Shown here piece by piece: positions 44,301-52,419 of a stretch of 61,592 nt of DNA (positions are counted from its first letter, which is position 1; each line of letters opens with the position of its first letter). Position numbers and translations under genes: made by a program. The notes under the pieces are model-generated. The model had not been told where the DNA came from, made no database searches, and saw nothing but the letters and a program-made list of their open reading frames with translations. The stretch comes from Bacteroidaceae bacterium (GTDB lineage: Bacteria; Bacteroidota; Bacteroidia; Bacteroidales; Bacteroidaceae), in the NCBI GenBank assembly GCA_030843315.1, contig JAUUPT010000020.1, forward strand, positions 1 to 61,592, in the 5' to 3' direction.

Positions 44301-44447
44301 GGGGCGGGAGCGGGGAGCCGTATCGCGTTGGGTGCCGCGGTGGTATTCGGTATGGCAATGAATACGCTGCTCGCCACGGTCTACATCCCGAATTTCTATG
44401 AACTGATGCAGCGATTGCAGGAGAGATTCGGCAAGCGACGGAAATAG
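41331..44447 (+). CDS. RND multidrug efflux pump (HAE1 family)
   Basis: This 1038-residue inner-membrane pump starts MFSKFFIDRPIFATVLALLI, the HAE1/AcrB start. It has helix 1, a large periplasmic porter domain (about 40-330), helices 2-6 with the proton-relay Asp pair in VAIVVDDAIVVVEN (helix 4), a second periplasmic half and helices 8-12 ending near IPNFYELMQRLQERF. GITGPIVG-like EITGPIVGVVL and SAKNGILIVEFARD are also hallmark segments. It exports amphiphilic compounds by proton exchange, working as a trimer with the adaptor and channel encoded upstream. It is followed by repeat array C and the beta-lactamase gene. Confidence 0.96.
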   Translation: MFSKFFIDRPIFATVLALLIVVAGLVTLGILPIAQYPDITPPTVTVSAVYPGANAQTVAQTVGLPIEQQVNGVDGMLYMSSNSSSSGAYSLTITFAVGTDIDMATVQVQNRVSVAQSSLPAPVVVQGVTVQKQSSNIVMFLTMKSDNPEYDGLYLSNYAKLNLVDQLSRVPGVGAVNVMGAGDYSMRIWLDPALLRIRNLSPQDVYQAIQTQNVEVSAGNVGQPIGTDNKNAYQYSLTVKGRLTSPEEFGNIILRTEAGGRVLRLRDVAHIDQGSASYSVVSQLDGRPTAAIAIYQQPGSNSLDVSKGVKARMKELGANFPAGIQYNVTLDTTDVIHASIDEVMVTFLETTLLVVLVIFLFLQNWRAVVIPCITIPVSLIGTLAVMSLFGFSINTLTLFGLILAVAIVVDDAIVVVENSTRLLDTGRYSARQAVTEAMGEITGPIVGVVLVLLAVFVPTMLISGISGQLYKQFALTIAASTVLSGFNSLTLTPALCALMLQPTSPSKFPLYKGFNRLYDKAQGSYDKVVGYLLPRPVLAVVSYVALTLLAILLFVKWPSTFVPEEDDGYFLAVVQLPPASSLERTQAVGREINAILDTYPEVKDYIGVSGFSVMGGGEQSNAATYFVVLKNWNERKGKKHTAAAVVDRFNMEAYGIQEGEVFAMVPPAIPGLGATGGLQLQLEDRNNLGAGEMQRAVEALMENYRNYPALASVSSQYQANVPQYLLNIDRDKVQLMGIPLSSVFTALGYYMGEAYVNDYVQFGHIYQVKLGAGDRAQRVIDDVLKLSVPNASGAMVPFSAFTQVDEQLGMDQINRYNMYSTAAVTCNVAPGSSSGDAIKQVESLIKEQLGNEFGYEWTSVAYQETQAGTTTSTVFLMALLVAFLVLAAQYESWTSPVAAVMGLPVALLGAMLGCYVMGTPVSIYTQIGIILLVALSAKNGILIVEFARDFRAQGNSIREAAFQAGHIRLRPILMTSLAFVFGVMPLLFATGAGAGSRIALGAAVVFGMAMNTLLATVYIPNFYELMQRLQERFGKRRK

Positions 44448-44462
44448 ATGGTGTAGCTGCTC

Positions 44463-44546
44463 AAAACGCATCATCTGTTTACCCCAAACGCATGGTCTGT
44501 TTACCTTCAACGCATGATGCGTTTGGGGCAAACAGACCATGCGTTT
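44463..44546. repeat. 22-bp array C: CGCATSRTCTG / TTTACCCCAAA units
   Basis: Units start at 44467, 44489, 44511 and 44533, exactly 22 bases apart. They alternate an 11-mer (CGCATCATCTG, CGCATGGTCTG, CGCATGATGCG, CAGACCATGCG) with a linker 11-mer (TTTACCCCAAA, TTTACCTTCAA, TTTGGGGCAAA). The last 11-mer is the exact reverse complement of the second, and the last linker is a reversed form of the first. This makes a perfect 17-bp inverted pair, 44486-44502 with 44530-44546. The same words occur in array D. Confidence 0.92.
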
Positions 44547-44581
44547 CCGTTAAGTGATGGATGCGAAAAGCCATTTCATAT

Positions 44582-44612
44582 TTTGTACGCACAATACTTA
44601 CCATTATCTTTG
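44582..44612 (+). promoter_or_regulatory. Near-consensus promoter of the beta-lactamase gene
   Basis: TTTG (44582-44585) and TATCTTTG (44605-44612) are separated by 19 bases, an excellent match to the Bacteroides consensus. Transcription would begin about 30 bases before the ATG at 44650. This is the best-matching promoter seen in the window, so constitutive expression is likely. Confidence 0.75.
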
Positions 44613-44649
44613 TACTCAGAAATATAATCCACTAGCAATTCCTTTGAAT

Positions 44650-45531
44650 ATGAAACTCAGACTTTCTCTTATTATTCTGCTTTCCACCATCCTAAGCATC
44701 GGCCTGCAAGCCCGGAACAAAACTCTGGAAAACAGGATAGCCACCTACGCCAAAGACAAGAAAGCCACCATCGGCGTTGCCGTGCTGACCGACCGCGGCG
44801 AAACGATCCGATATAACAACCATATCCATTTCCCGCTGCTCAGCGTCTTTAAGTTTCATGTCGCTCTGGCGGTGCTCGATAAGATGGACAAAGAAGGCGT
44901 CAGCTTGGAAGATACCCTTTTCGTAAAAGCCTCCCAACTGCTTCCCGATACTTACAGCCCCTTGCGGGCGAAGTTTCCCGACCAAGACCTGAACATCTCC
45001 TTAGGAGAACTGCTGAAATACAGCATCGCCCTAAGCGACAACAACGCCTGCGACATCCTGATAGACTATGCCGGCGGCATCCGCCACATCCACAACTATG
45101 TCCGTAAACTGGGCATCAGCAAGTTCAACCTTGTTGATACCGAGGCCGATATGCACGCCACCAACAATCCGCGCCGTAACTGGAGCCTGCCTTCTGAAAT
45201 GGTGCGCCTGCTGCAAATAGCCGACGGGAAGCCACTCTTTGCCCCCCGGTACAAGAACTTCTTATGGCAAATCATGATAGAAGCCCAAACCGGCGCCGAC
45301 AAACTGAAAGCCCAGCTTCCCCCGGACGTGGTAACAGGCCACAAGACCGGTTCCTCCGACCGCAACAGCGCCGGCATGAAGATAGCCGACAACGACGCCG
45401 GCTTCATCATCTTGCCCAATGGACGCAAGTACTACATCGCTGTTTTTGTGATGGATTCGTACGAGTCCGACAAAGACAATGCAGCCATCATCGGAGCAAT
45501 TTCGAGAATGGTATATGAGAGTATGCTATAA
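44650..45531 (+). CDS. Class A beta-lactamase, subclass A2 (CblA-like)
   Basis: This 293-residue periplasmic serine beta-lactamase has a signal peptide ending LQA. Its active-site set is SVFK (Ser65, Lys68), SDN (129-131), Glu165 in the TEADMH omega loop and HKTGSS (KTG 232-234). Segments such as FPLLSVFKFHVALAVLDKMD and NNACDILIDYAGGI are close to the Bacteroides uniformis CblA enzyme, a chromosomal cephalosporinase, so cephalosporin hydrolysis is expected. The ATG at 44650 is chosen over upstream ATGs because only it gives a signal peptide. No mobile element flanks it. Its end overlaps the convergent HsdR_N gene by six bases. Confidence 0.93.
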   Translation: MKLRLSLIILLSTILSIGLQARNKTLENRIATYAKDKKATIGVAVLTDRGETIRYNNHIHFPLLSVFKFHVALAVLDKMDKEGVSLEDTLFVKASQLLPDTYSPLRAKFPDQDLNISLGELLKYSIALSDNNACDILIDYAGGIRHIHNYVRKLGISKFNLVDTEADMHATNNPRRNWSLPSEMVRLLQIADGKPLFAPRYKNFLWQIMIEAQTGADKLKAQLPPDVVTGHKTGSSDRNSAGMKIADNDAGFIILPNGRKYYIAVFVMDSYESDKDNAAIIGAISRMVYESML

Positions 45532-45975
45532 ATCTCCGTACGCGGGGATATCTTGCAGGAAAGTATAGGTATTCCGTTCGTAGTCAATGCGGCAGCAATA
45601 GTGTTGCAGCCCATTGCTCACAATCAGGTAGTCTACCTTCAGCACCATGTTGTAGCGGGTGATTTGGTCGAAAACTTTCTGTGTGATTTCTATTTCGGGC
45701 GCTTTGTATTCTACAATCATGCGTGCGGTCAGGTTGCGGCGGTAGAGCACGGTGTCGCAACGCTTCTTGGTGCCGTTCAGTTGCACCTGTACTTCGTTTG
45801 CCATCAGCGCTTGCGGATAGCCTTTGTGCTCCAACAGGAAGTGAACAAAGTGCTGGCGCACCCATTCTTCGGGCGTCAGTGCCACGTAGCGGCGGCGGAT
45901 GACATCGAAGATCACCCTCCGTCCATCCCTTTCGGCTATCTTGGTTTCGAATCTTGGTAAATTAAGTTCCTGCAT
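45526..45975 (-). CDS. Solo HsdR N-terminal (restriction-endonuclease-like) domain protein
   Basis: This 149-residue protein consists of only the type I restriction enzyme R N-terminal domain. The PD-(D/E)xK core is visible as KRCDTVLYRR (Asp) and ARMIVEYKAPEIEIT (E-x-K), and QITRYNMVLKVDYLIVSNG follows as in HSDR_N domains. There is no helicase part, no HsdM or HsdS nearby and no sign of a longer gene, so it is a stand-alone protein rather than a restriction system. DNA repair or processing is possible but not shown. The kinase gene upstream on the same strand starts 59 bases away. Confidence 0.85.
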   Translation of the reverse strand: MQELNLPRFETKIAERDGRRVIFDVIRRRYVALTPEEWVRQHFVHFLLEHKGYPQALMANEVQVQLNGTKKRCDTVLYRRNLTARMIVEYKAPEIEITQKVFDQITRYNMVLKVDYLIVSNGLQHYCCRIDYERNTYTFLQDIPAYGDL

Positions 45976-46033
45976 CGTCCTGTTTCGTTAAGTTTAGATA
46001 GGGCAAATATTATAGTAAGGGAAGGCGTTTGCT

Positions 46034-47137
46034 TCATGACCGCGCCTCCTGCTTTAATGGATGAACAAATACGAAACGGCAACCTTGAGTATATTCGGAA
46101 TCTATCCAGATATCTCCGTTCAGACGTTTGATAATCAGTTGGCAGATGGACAGCCCTAACCCGGTTCCTTGTGCCTTCTCATTCAGCTTCTCGAAGCGCT
46201 CGAAGATACGACTCTGCTGCTCCAGTGGGATGCCGCATCCGGTATCGGTTACGGAGAAACGCGCCATACCGTCTTCGGTCTTTTCCAGTTTCAGTGTGAT
46301 GCTGCCTTGTTTGGTGAACTTGGTGGCGTTGACTTGCAGGTTTATCAGCAACTGCTGTAAGCGCTCTACATCAGTATCCAGTTCCAGCGTGTCAAGGTCT
46401 GTCTCGAACAGCATTTCGGCATCGGTCTGCTTAATGGCGCTCAAGGTTTTCACCACATTCCGGCAAAGGACCACGGCATCGCAAGGCTTGATGTTGAACT
46501 TCATATTGGCAACATCCAGGCAGGATATGTCTATCACATCGTTTATCAGTTTCAGCAGCAGTTCCGAGTTCAACTGTATGATGTCATTGCATTGCTCACG
46601 GGTCGCTTCGTCAATTCCGAGCATGGTCAGCACTTCGGCAAAACCGGAGAGGGCGTTCAGCGGTGTTTTAATCTCATGACTCATATTGGACAGGAACAGG
46701 CTTTTATTGCGGATGGATTCTTCGGCCAAGGCTTTTGCACGGTTCAGCTCCTCACGGGAATGCGCCAGCCATCTGTTCTGCTTGCGTATATAGAAGAAAC
46801 AACCCGCAAACACCGCCAGGAGAATAATTCCCGCAATCCATATCAGACGCAACAAACGGCTCTGCTGGATGTTGCGTTGCAACTGCACCTCGTCGATAGA
46901 GAATTTAGTGCGCAAGTCCTCTACCTTGCGCGAGTTGATGTCCTGATAAACGGCTATAGTATGGTTGCTTAAGTCCAGGTACAAGCTGCATGCTTTCTCG
47001 TAATGTCCCGCTTGCAACTCCTGCGCGGCAACTGCCCAAAGCACACTATCGCTGTCTTGCTTCTGAATCTGGTCTTGTGCCTGGGAAACACTACCTGACA
47101 AACACAATAATAATAGTAGCAATATACGTTGTTTCAT
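46034..47137 (-). CDS. Sensor histidine kinase A (catalytically intact, short periplasmic part)
   Basis: This 367-residue kinase has a signal-like N-terminus (LLLLLLCLSGSVSQAQ), a short periplasmic helix-rich part (about 21-96, with ELQAGHYEKACSLYLDLSNH, like a single TPR-type hairpin), one membrane helix (about 98-117) and an intact kinase core. The H-box is NMSHEIKTPLNALSGFAEVL with His154, the N-box LINLQVNATKFT, G1 DTGCGIP, the F-box IFERFEKLN and the lid GTGLGLSICQLI. No receiver domain and no response regulator gene is adjacent, so its partner is elsewhere. Its sequence is close to kinase B at 51297, and the leader regions of both are homologous. Confidence 0.92.
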   Translation of the reverse strand: MKQRILLLLLLCLSGSVSQAQDQIQKQDSDSVLWAVAAQELQAGHYEKACSLYLDLSNHTIAVYQDINSRKVEDLRTKFSIDEVQLQRNIQQSRLLRLIWIAGIILLAVFAGCFFYIRKQNRWLAHSREELNRAKALAEESIRNKSLFLSNMSHEIKTPLNALSGFAEVLTMLGIDEATREQCNDIIQLNSELLLKLINDVIDISCLDVANMKFNIKPCDAVVLCRNVVKTLSAIKQTDAEMLFETDLDTLELDTDVERLQQLLINLQVNATKFTKQGSITLKLEKTEDGMARFSVTDTGCGIPLEQQSRIFERFEKLNEKAQGTGLGLSICQLIIKRLNGDIWIDSEYTQGCRFVFVHPLKQEARS

Positions 47138-47216
47138 TCTGTTTTACTTTCATTGTTCTACTTCTTATTCCTTAACTTTTGTGAGGTAAATAACTGCTTC
47201 CTAAGTCTTCGAGGGA

Positions 47217-47224
47217 CAAAATTA
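47217..47224 (-). promoter_or_regulatory. -7 element upstream of kinase A
   Basis: Plus-strand CAAAATTA is TAATTTTG on the minus strand (TAnnTTTG), about 80 bases before the start at 47137. The same position in the homologous regions before the other kinase units carries TATATTTG (49256-49263) and TAAATTTG (52465-52472), so the element is conserved. Confidence 0.5.
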
Positions 47225-47232
47225 ATCAAAAT

Positions 47233-49182
47233 TCACGAAAACAGAATAGGGTAGGTGATAACAATTATGTGTTCCTCCTCCTTTACGAGATAACTTCCCT
47301 TAAATGTTTCCAGATACAGCCGGTTGATATCATGCTGTATCTGAGGGGAGTATTCTCCTTCTTCTTCCACCATCTTCAATAACGGGCTCCCGGTCACAAC
47401 CAATTTCATCACCACAGCTTCACGTCTCAACGTATAGTTTACCCAAGCCATACCCTGATATCCTTCGGGAGCGGAGAGTATCGACGAAAGTAACTTCATG
47501 AAGCGCCCGCTATCTGCCCGGATCAAGAGCGAATCCAATGTCGTGTCGAATTGCAAATGTATCGCATTGTTCTCCTGCATCTCTACCATCATCTTGGCAT
47601 CACGGCACAACTGCACGGCATCGCACTCCACCACATTAAACTTCATCATACCGGACTCCAAGCGTGAAAGATCAAGCACATCGAATATCAGTTGCGACAG
47701 TTGCCCGGCATTCTTCTTCACCAGTCCGGCATATTCCTCCATCTGTTCCTGCGAAAGATCTTTCTCCGTGGAAAGTACTTCCGAAAAGCCGACTACCAGA
47801 TTCAGCGGTACCCGTATCTGCGAGGTGATATTGCGCAAAAAGACTTCTTTCATCTTGTCGGCTGCCTCTACCGTATTCAGAGCCTCGCGCGTTTCTTGCT
47901 CCGATTTGCGTAGCATACGCCGTACGTGCAACGCACGCCACAACAAAGCTAACAGTGCGATAATTATCAGCACAATCAGTGCCACGAGTAGCTGGTTATA
48001 ACGTTTGTCTGCCGTAGCCCGGTCCAGCAAAGCCTGGCGGATGGTATAGTTTGCCTGATGCGCTTCTTCATGCAGGCGAAGGACGTCGCGATTCAAAGAG
48101 TCCATTTCCTGCACACCGCGAAGATAGTTCTCGGCGGCTTCCTTATATCGTCCGGCATATCTCAGGGCATGCCCTTTAATTATGCGCACCGTCATCTTGA
48201 ACAGAGGTTGAGTGCCGTCGAACGATGCCAAAGCAGCATCGTATTCACGAAAGCTTTTATCCCATTCCTCGTTCAGGCAATAATAACCACCCCACATTAT
48301 GTGGTATTTGATGCGATAGGAGAACAAACTGTTCGACGAATAATACTTTTCGGCCTGCTTCAGATGCTTCAGCATGTTGTCCAGGTCGGAAGTATCCAGG
48401 TATATACCGCTATAAGACAGCTCCATATCCAGCATTTTATCTCTATAGCTATCCGCTTTCTCCGGCGCTTCTGCCAGAGCTTGTTCCATCATGCTGCGCT
48501 GCATATTCAGCTCGGAGATAGCCATTAGATATTCGCCTTTCAGTTGGTAAATGGTGTAAATCTCGTTATAAACCGTTGCCCTGTCCACTTTGGGCAGGTG
48601 GGGGAGTTCCAACGTTTCCCTATATTTCTCGATGGCTTCATCTTCGTGCTTAGAAGCGCGCAAGGCTCTGGCTGTAGTCAACATGGAATAGTAAATACCG
48701 GTTCTGTTATCCAGCTTTTGCGCTTCCTCCATCATACGTTGGGCCTCTAACAACACGTATTCCGTATCTCCGCGCACTGTGTTGAATTGAAGTATATCTC
48801 CCCATGCTGCAAAATAAAGGTCATACTTCTTGTATTTCCGGCTGACAGCCTCCAATGTTCTAAAGGCATTGCCCATTTGCAACGTATCGGCCTGATATTT
48901 ATAGTGACGATAGTAATCGTAGCGGATGCCCACCTCTTCTTCTCTGTACTGGCTGTCGACAGCCAGTACCAAAGCCGAGTCGAGCAGTTCCACCGACCAC
49001 TCCTTACCGATATTCTTCTGCAACATGTCGCGCATGAACTCTACACGCTTGGCTGTATCTGCGGACATTGAATGGTATATATTGAAAATGCTGTCACGCA
49101 ACTGCTTGTCTACTTGCTGTTGCGCCTGTAAAACATTACTTAACAAGCAAAAGAGTAATAGTAGTAGTAAATGTCGTTTCAT
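47233..49182 (-). CDS. Kinase-like sensor A without phospho-acceptor His (pseudokinase)
   Basis: This 649-residue membrane protein has a signal peptide, a large periplasmic alpha-helical domain of TPR type (about 25-390, repeats such as EDEAIEKYRETLELP, YKEAAENYLRGVQEMD), one membrane helix (about 398-416) and a histidine-kinase-like end. In the H-box the sequence is LRNITSQIRVPLNLVVGFSE, with Ser454 and Gln455 where active kinases have His and Glu. The N-box position reads LLSSILSAPEGY, G1 reads VTGSPLL, and no glycine-rich lid is present. The fold is still traceable (DAVQLCRDAKMMVEM matches kinase A), so it is a degenerate paralogue, kept full length without frameshifts. A sensing or dimer-partner role is inferred. 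Confidence 0.85.
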   Translation of the reverse strand: MKRHLLLLLLFCLLSNVLQAQQQVDKQLRDSIFNIYHSMSADTAKRVEFMRDMLQKNIGKEWSVELLDSALVLAVDSQYREEEVGIRYDYYRHYKYQADTLQMGNAFRTLEAVSRKYKKYDLYFAAWGDILQFNTVRGDTEYVLLEAQRMMEEAQKLDNRTGIYYSMLTTARALRASKHEDEAIEKYRETLELPHLPKVDRATVYNEIYTIYQLKGEYLMAISELNMQRSMMEQALAEAPEKADSYRDKMLDMELSYSGIYLDTSDLDNMLKHLKQAEKYYSSNSLFSYRIKYHIMWGGYYCLNEEWDKSFREYDAALASFDGTQPLFKMTVRIIKGHALRYAGRYKEAAENYLRGVQEMDSLNRDVLRLHEEAHQANYTIRQALLDRATADKRYNQLLVALIVLIIIALLALLWRALHVRRMLRKSEQETREALNTVEAADKMKEVFLRNITSQIRVPLNLVVGFSEVLSTEKDLSQEQMEEYAGLVKKNAGQLSQLIFDVLDLSRLESGMMKFNVVECDAVQLCRDAKMMVEMQENNAIHLQFDTTLDSLLIRADSGRFMKLLSSILSAPEGYQGMAWVNYTLRREAVVMKLVVTGSPLLKMVEEEGEYSPQIQHDINRLYLETFKGSYLVKEEEHIIVITYPILFS

Positions 49183-49353
49183 CCTATTTTGATTTCAGAT
49201 TCTATGCTTCTTGCACTTTTGCAAACAAAATATTGCTCAAAAGGTCATTAGGGAACAAATATAATCAAATTCTGTGGAAACAAAAGAAGAAATCGAAATA
49301 ATTGAATATTTACAAATGGAGTGCTTATGCAGCCTCGCATTATCTTCAACGAC
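49183..49353. other. Duplicated control region with remains of the amn 5' end
   Basis: This 171-base region matches the one between kinase B and amn. ACTTTTG (amn promoter remnant), GCT...GTC, AACAAATATAATC (kinase -7 on the minus strand, 49256-49263) and then, at 49275-49304, GGAAAC and AAAGAAGAAATCG, which correspond to the first codons of amn (52483-52515). The amn ATG is lost. The stretch is therefore a fossil of the tandem duplication that multiplied the kinase genes. Confidence 0.75.
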
Positions 49354-51300
49354 TTAAATAGGATAAGCAATAATAATCATATGTTGCTCTTTATCTACGA
49401 AGTAACTTCCCTTGAAGGTCTCCAGGTAAAGCCGATTGATATCGTGCTGTATGCGGTGTTGCTCTTTATCACCCACCACCTCCAGCAATGGACTGCCGTG
49501 CACGATGATCTTCAGGCTGCCGTCTTCGCTCACCAACGAGAACTTCACAGTGGCTTCGCCTTCATATCCAATCGGGGCGGAGAGGATGGAAACCAGTAAC
49601 TTCATAAAGCGTATGCTATCTGCTTGTATCGGCAAGCTCTCCAGTTCGGTATCAAACTCAATGTGCACCATATTGCCGTCTTGCATCTCCACCATCATCT
49701 TAGCGTCACGACAGAATTGTACGGCATCACACTCCTGAACATTGAATTTCATCATGCCCGATTCCAAACGGGAAAGGTCGAGCACGTCGAAAATGAGTTT
49801 CGACAAGCGGTCGGCATTCTTCTTCACCAATGCGGCGTACTCCTGCATCTGCTCGGTCGGAAGGTCGCCGGCACTTTCGGAGAGCAGTTCGGAGAATCCA
49901 ACAACAGCATTCAGCGGTACTCTGATCTCGTAGGTGATATTGCGCAAAAAGACCTCCTTCATCTTATTGGCTGCTTCCACCGTTTCCAGTGCCACACGGG
50001 TTTCACGCTCCGAACTGCGCAAAATACGACGCACGTATAATGCACGCACCAGCAGTATTGCCAAGCCCACTGCCAGCAGGATGACCGAAGCTACCCATGT
50101 CAGGTTGTAATGCTTTTCTGCCGTGGCCTTGTCCAGCAAAGCCTGGCGAATGGCGTAGTTGGCGCGGTGTACTTCTTCATGACGTTGCAGCACATCACTG
50201 TTTATGGAATCCATCTCAATCGCGGCGTGGGCATAGGTTTCAGCAGCCTCTTTCTTCCGCCCTGCGGCCTCAAAAGCTGCTGCTTTCAGAAGGTGTATGG
50301 ACATTTCATGCAGAGGTTGCGTTCCTTTGAAATGCTCCAGGGCTATGTCATACTCACGAAAACAAGCGTCCCATTCTTTCGTCATTCTATAATAACCGGC
50401 CAAAACCGTGTGGTACCGTATGTAAAAAGAAAACAGGCAATCCGGCGTATAGTATTTCTCAACCTCTTTCAAGTGCTTCTCCAAGTTATCTATATCCGAA
50501 ATGGTCAGATAAATCTCACAGAAGGCCAATTCAAGGTCCAGTAACCTGTTTCTAAAAGTTTCCGCCCTTTTCGGTTCTTTCTTTACTTCACGCAATGCAG
50601 CATCGCATCCTTTCTGCAATTCGGCCAATGCCTTCTCACTATTAGATACATGCCACATATATATACCCGCAATCTCACTATAAATCATCGGCCGGTCGGC
50701 ACTCGAAAGATTGGGCATTTCCAAGATTTCCCGAAATTTGGCAATGGCTTCTTCTTCCTGCTTGGCTCCTTTATAGGCTCTGGCCGCAGCCAAATGGGAA
50801 TTCAGGATACCTATCGGATTGTTCAGCTTGCGGGCTGCTGCTTCCATGCGCTTTGCTTCCAATATGACGTATTCCGTATCCCCACGAACAATGTTGAATT
50901 GAAGCTTGTCTCCCCAAGCTATAAAATAGAGGTCATAACTCCCATATTTCTTACTGAGAACTTCCAACTGCTTGAAAGACCTGCTCATCTGCGTAGTATC
51001 TGCCTGATACTTGTAATGCCGGTAATAATCAAAATAGACTCCCAATTCTCCCTGAACGTAGTTACTACGGGTAGACCATGCTATAGCAGAATCGAGAAAC
51101 ACTTTTGCCCAATCCTTGCCGATATTCTGCTGGAGCATCTTGCGCATAAACTTCACACGCAAACTGTCTTCGGGCATGCTACTGGATACACGGAACACGC
51201 TGTCGCGCAACTGGCTATCAGCAGAAGAGAGAGGCTGTTCCGCCTTGGCAGTGGCAATCATCAAAAGATGGCATATAAGGATGAATAATATCTTTTTCAT
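49354..51300 (-). CDS. Kinase-like sensor B without phospho-acceptor His (pseudokinase)
   Basis: The 648 residues have the same layout as sensor A: signal peptide, TPR-type periplasmic domain (about 25-395, for example EEEAIAKFREILEMP, KKEAAETYAHAAIEMD), one membrane helix (about 402-420) and a degenerate kinase end. The H-box reads LRNITYEIRVPLNAVVGFSE with Tyr457 at the His position. The N-box position reads LLVSILSAPIGY, G1 reads IVHGSPLL, and the lid glycines are absent. The ending HDINRLYLETFKGSYFVD is shared with sensor A. Its start overlaps the stop of intact kinase B by four bases, so kinase and pseudokinase are made from one message. Confidence 0.85.
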   Translation of the reverse strand: MKKILFILICHLLMIATAKAEQPLSSADSQLRDSVFRVSSSMPEDSLRVKFMRKMLQQNIGKDWAKVFLDSAIAWSTRSNYVQGELGVYFDYYRHYKYQADTTQMSRSFKQLEVLSKKYGSYDLYFIAWGDKLQFNIVRGDTEYVILEAKRMEAAARKLNNPIGILNSHLAAARAYKGAKQEEEAIAKFREILEMPNLSSADRPMIYSEIAGIYMWHVSNSEKALAELQKGCDAALREVKKEPKRAETFRNRLLDLELAFCEIYLTISDIDNLEKHLKEVEKYYTPDCLFSFYIRYHTVLAGYYRMTKEWDACFREYDIALEHFKGTQPLHEMSIHLLKAAAFEAAGRKKEAAETYAHAAIEMDSINSDVLQRHEEVHRANYAIRQALLDKATAEKHYNLTWVASVILLAVGLAILLVRALYVRRILRSSERETRVALETVEAANKMKEVFLRNITYEIRVPLNAVVGFSELLSESAGDLPTEQMQEYAALVKKNADRLSKLIFDVLDLSRLESGMMKFNVQECDAVQFCRDAKMMVEMQDGNMVHIEFDTELESLPIQADSIRFMKLLVSILSAPIGYEGEATVKFSLVSEDGSLKIIVHGSPLLEVVGDKEQHRIQHDINRLYLETFKGSYFVDKEQHMIIIAYPI

Positions 51301-52385
51301 AAGCGTACCTCCTGTTTTAAAGGGTGAATGAATACAAACCGCGACCCTTGGGTATACTGGGAATCAATCCATATATCTCCACCCAGGCGCTTGATGATAA
51401 GCTGGCAGATCGACAGTCCCAATCCGGTTCCCTGTGCTTTCTCATCCAGCTTTTCAAAACGTTCGAAGATACGTGCCTGCTTTTCAAGCGGAATACCACA
51501 ACCGGTATCGGTCACGGAGAATTGTGCCTTTCCAGTATCTGCCATTTCTAGCCGCAGTGTGATGGTACCCTCTTTGGTAAACTTGGTGGCATTCACCAAT
51601 AGATTGATCAACAGTTGTTGCAGACGTTCTATATCGGTATCTAATTCCAATGAAGACAGATCGGTTTCGAAAAGGATTTCAGCATCTGTTTGCTTGATGG
51701 AACTCAACGTCTTTACTACATTCCGGCAAAGCGAAACCGCTTCACAGGGCTTAATGTTAAACTTCATATTGGCAATGTCCAGACAGGATATGTCTATCAC
51801 ATCATTTATCAGCTTTAATAGTAATTCGGAGTTCAGCTGGATGATTTCATTGCATTGATTGCGCGTTCCTTCATCAATGCCAGGCATGGTAAGCACTTCC
51901 GCAAAGCCTGAGAGGGCATTTAGTGGTGTCTTAATCTCATGGCTCATATTGGAAAGGAACAAACTTTTGTTTCGGATAGAGTCTTCGGCCAGTGATTTAG
52001 CCCGATCCAGCTCCTCACGCGAACGGGCTAACAATTTGTTTTGCCTTCTTATATAGAAAAAACAGATAATAAACAGACCCACAAGAATAGCGCCAGCAAT
52101 CCATACCAGTTTCAGCAAACGGCTTTGATGGAGATTTCTTTGCAGCAGGACTTCGTCTATGGAATACTCGTTCCGCAAATCTTTTACCTCACGTGAATTT
52201 ATCTCTTGAAAAGTGGATATTGCATGATTGCTCAGATCGATATAAAGGCTACAGGCTTCGTCATAATGACCTGCTTGCAACTCTTTTGCAGCATCTGCCC
52301 AGCTAAGGCTATCACCATCCTGCTCTTGCGCCCACGAAACACTACTTAACAAACAGAATAGCAATAGTAATAATTGTTGTTTCAT
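51297..52385 (-). CDS. Sensor histidine kinase B (catalytically intact, short periplasmic part)
   Basis: The 362 residues are closely related to kinase A: signal peptide (LFCLLSSVSWAQ), short periplasmic helical part (ELQAGHYDEACSLYIDLSNH), membrane helix (about 93-111) and a complete kinase core with His149 in NMSHEIKTPLNALSGFAEVL, N-box LINLLVNATKFT, G1 DTGCGIP and lid GTGLGLSICQLI. It is translationally coupled (four-base overlap) to pseudokinase B. There is no receiver domain and no regulator in the cluster. The pairing of an enzyme with a short sensor and a pseudo-enzyme with a large sensor suggests that they act as a complex; this is inference. Confidence 0.92.
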   Translation of the reverse strand: MKQQLLLLLFCLLSSVSWAQEQDGDSLSWADAAKELQAGHYDEACSLYIDLSNHAISTFQEINSREVKDLRNEYSIDEVLLQRNLHQSRLLKLVWIAGAILVGLFIICFFYIRRQNKLLARSREELDRAKSLAEDSIRNKSLFLSNMSHEIKTPLNALSGFAEVLTMPGIDEGTRNQCNEIIQLNSELLLKLINDVIDISCLDIANMKFNIKPCEAVSLCRNVVKTLSSIKQTDAEILFETDLSSLELDTDIERLQQLLINLLVNATKFTKEGTITLRLEMADTGKAQFSVTDTGCGIPLEKQARIFERFEKLDEKAQGTGLGLSICQLIIKRLGGDIWIDSQYTQGSRFVFIHPLKQEVRL

Positions 52386-52419
52386 TCGATTTTAATTTCC
52401 AGTTTCTAGTTTTTTATTG

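Noticed and set aside
45526..45975. Type I restriction-modification system
   Set aside because: Only the N-terminal HsdR domain is present, with no methylase or specificity subunit anywhere in the window.
47233..51300. Pseudokinases as sequencing or frameshift artefacts of normal kinases
   Set aside because: Both copies are full-length frames, both lost the same catalytic boxes independently of any indel, and the replacement residues differ (Ser versus Tyr).
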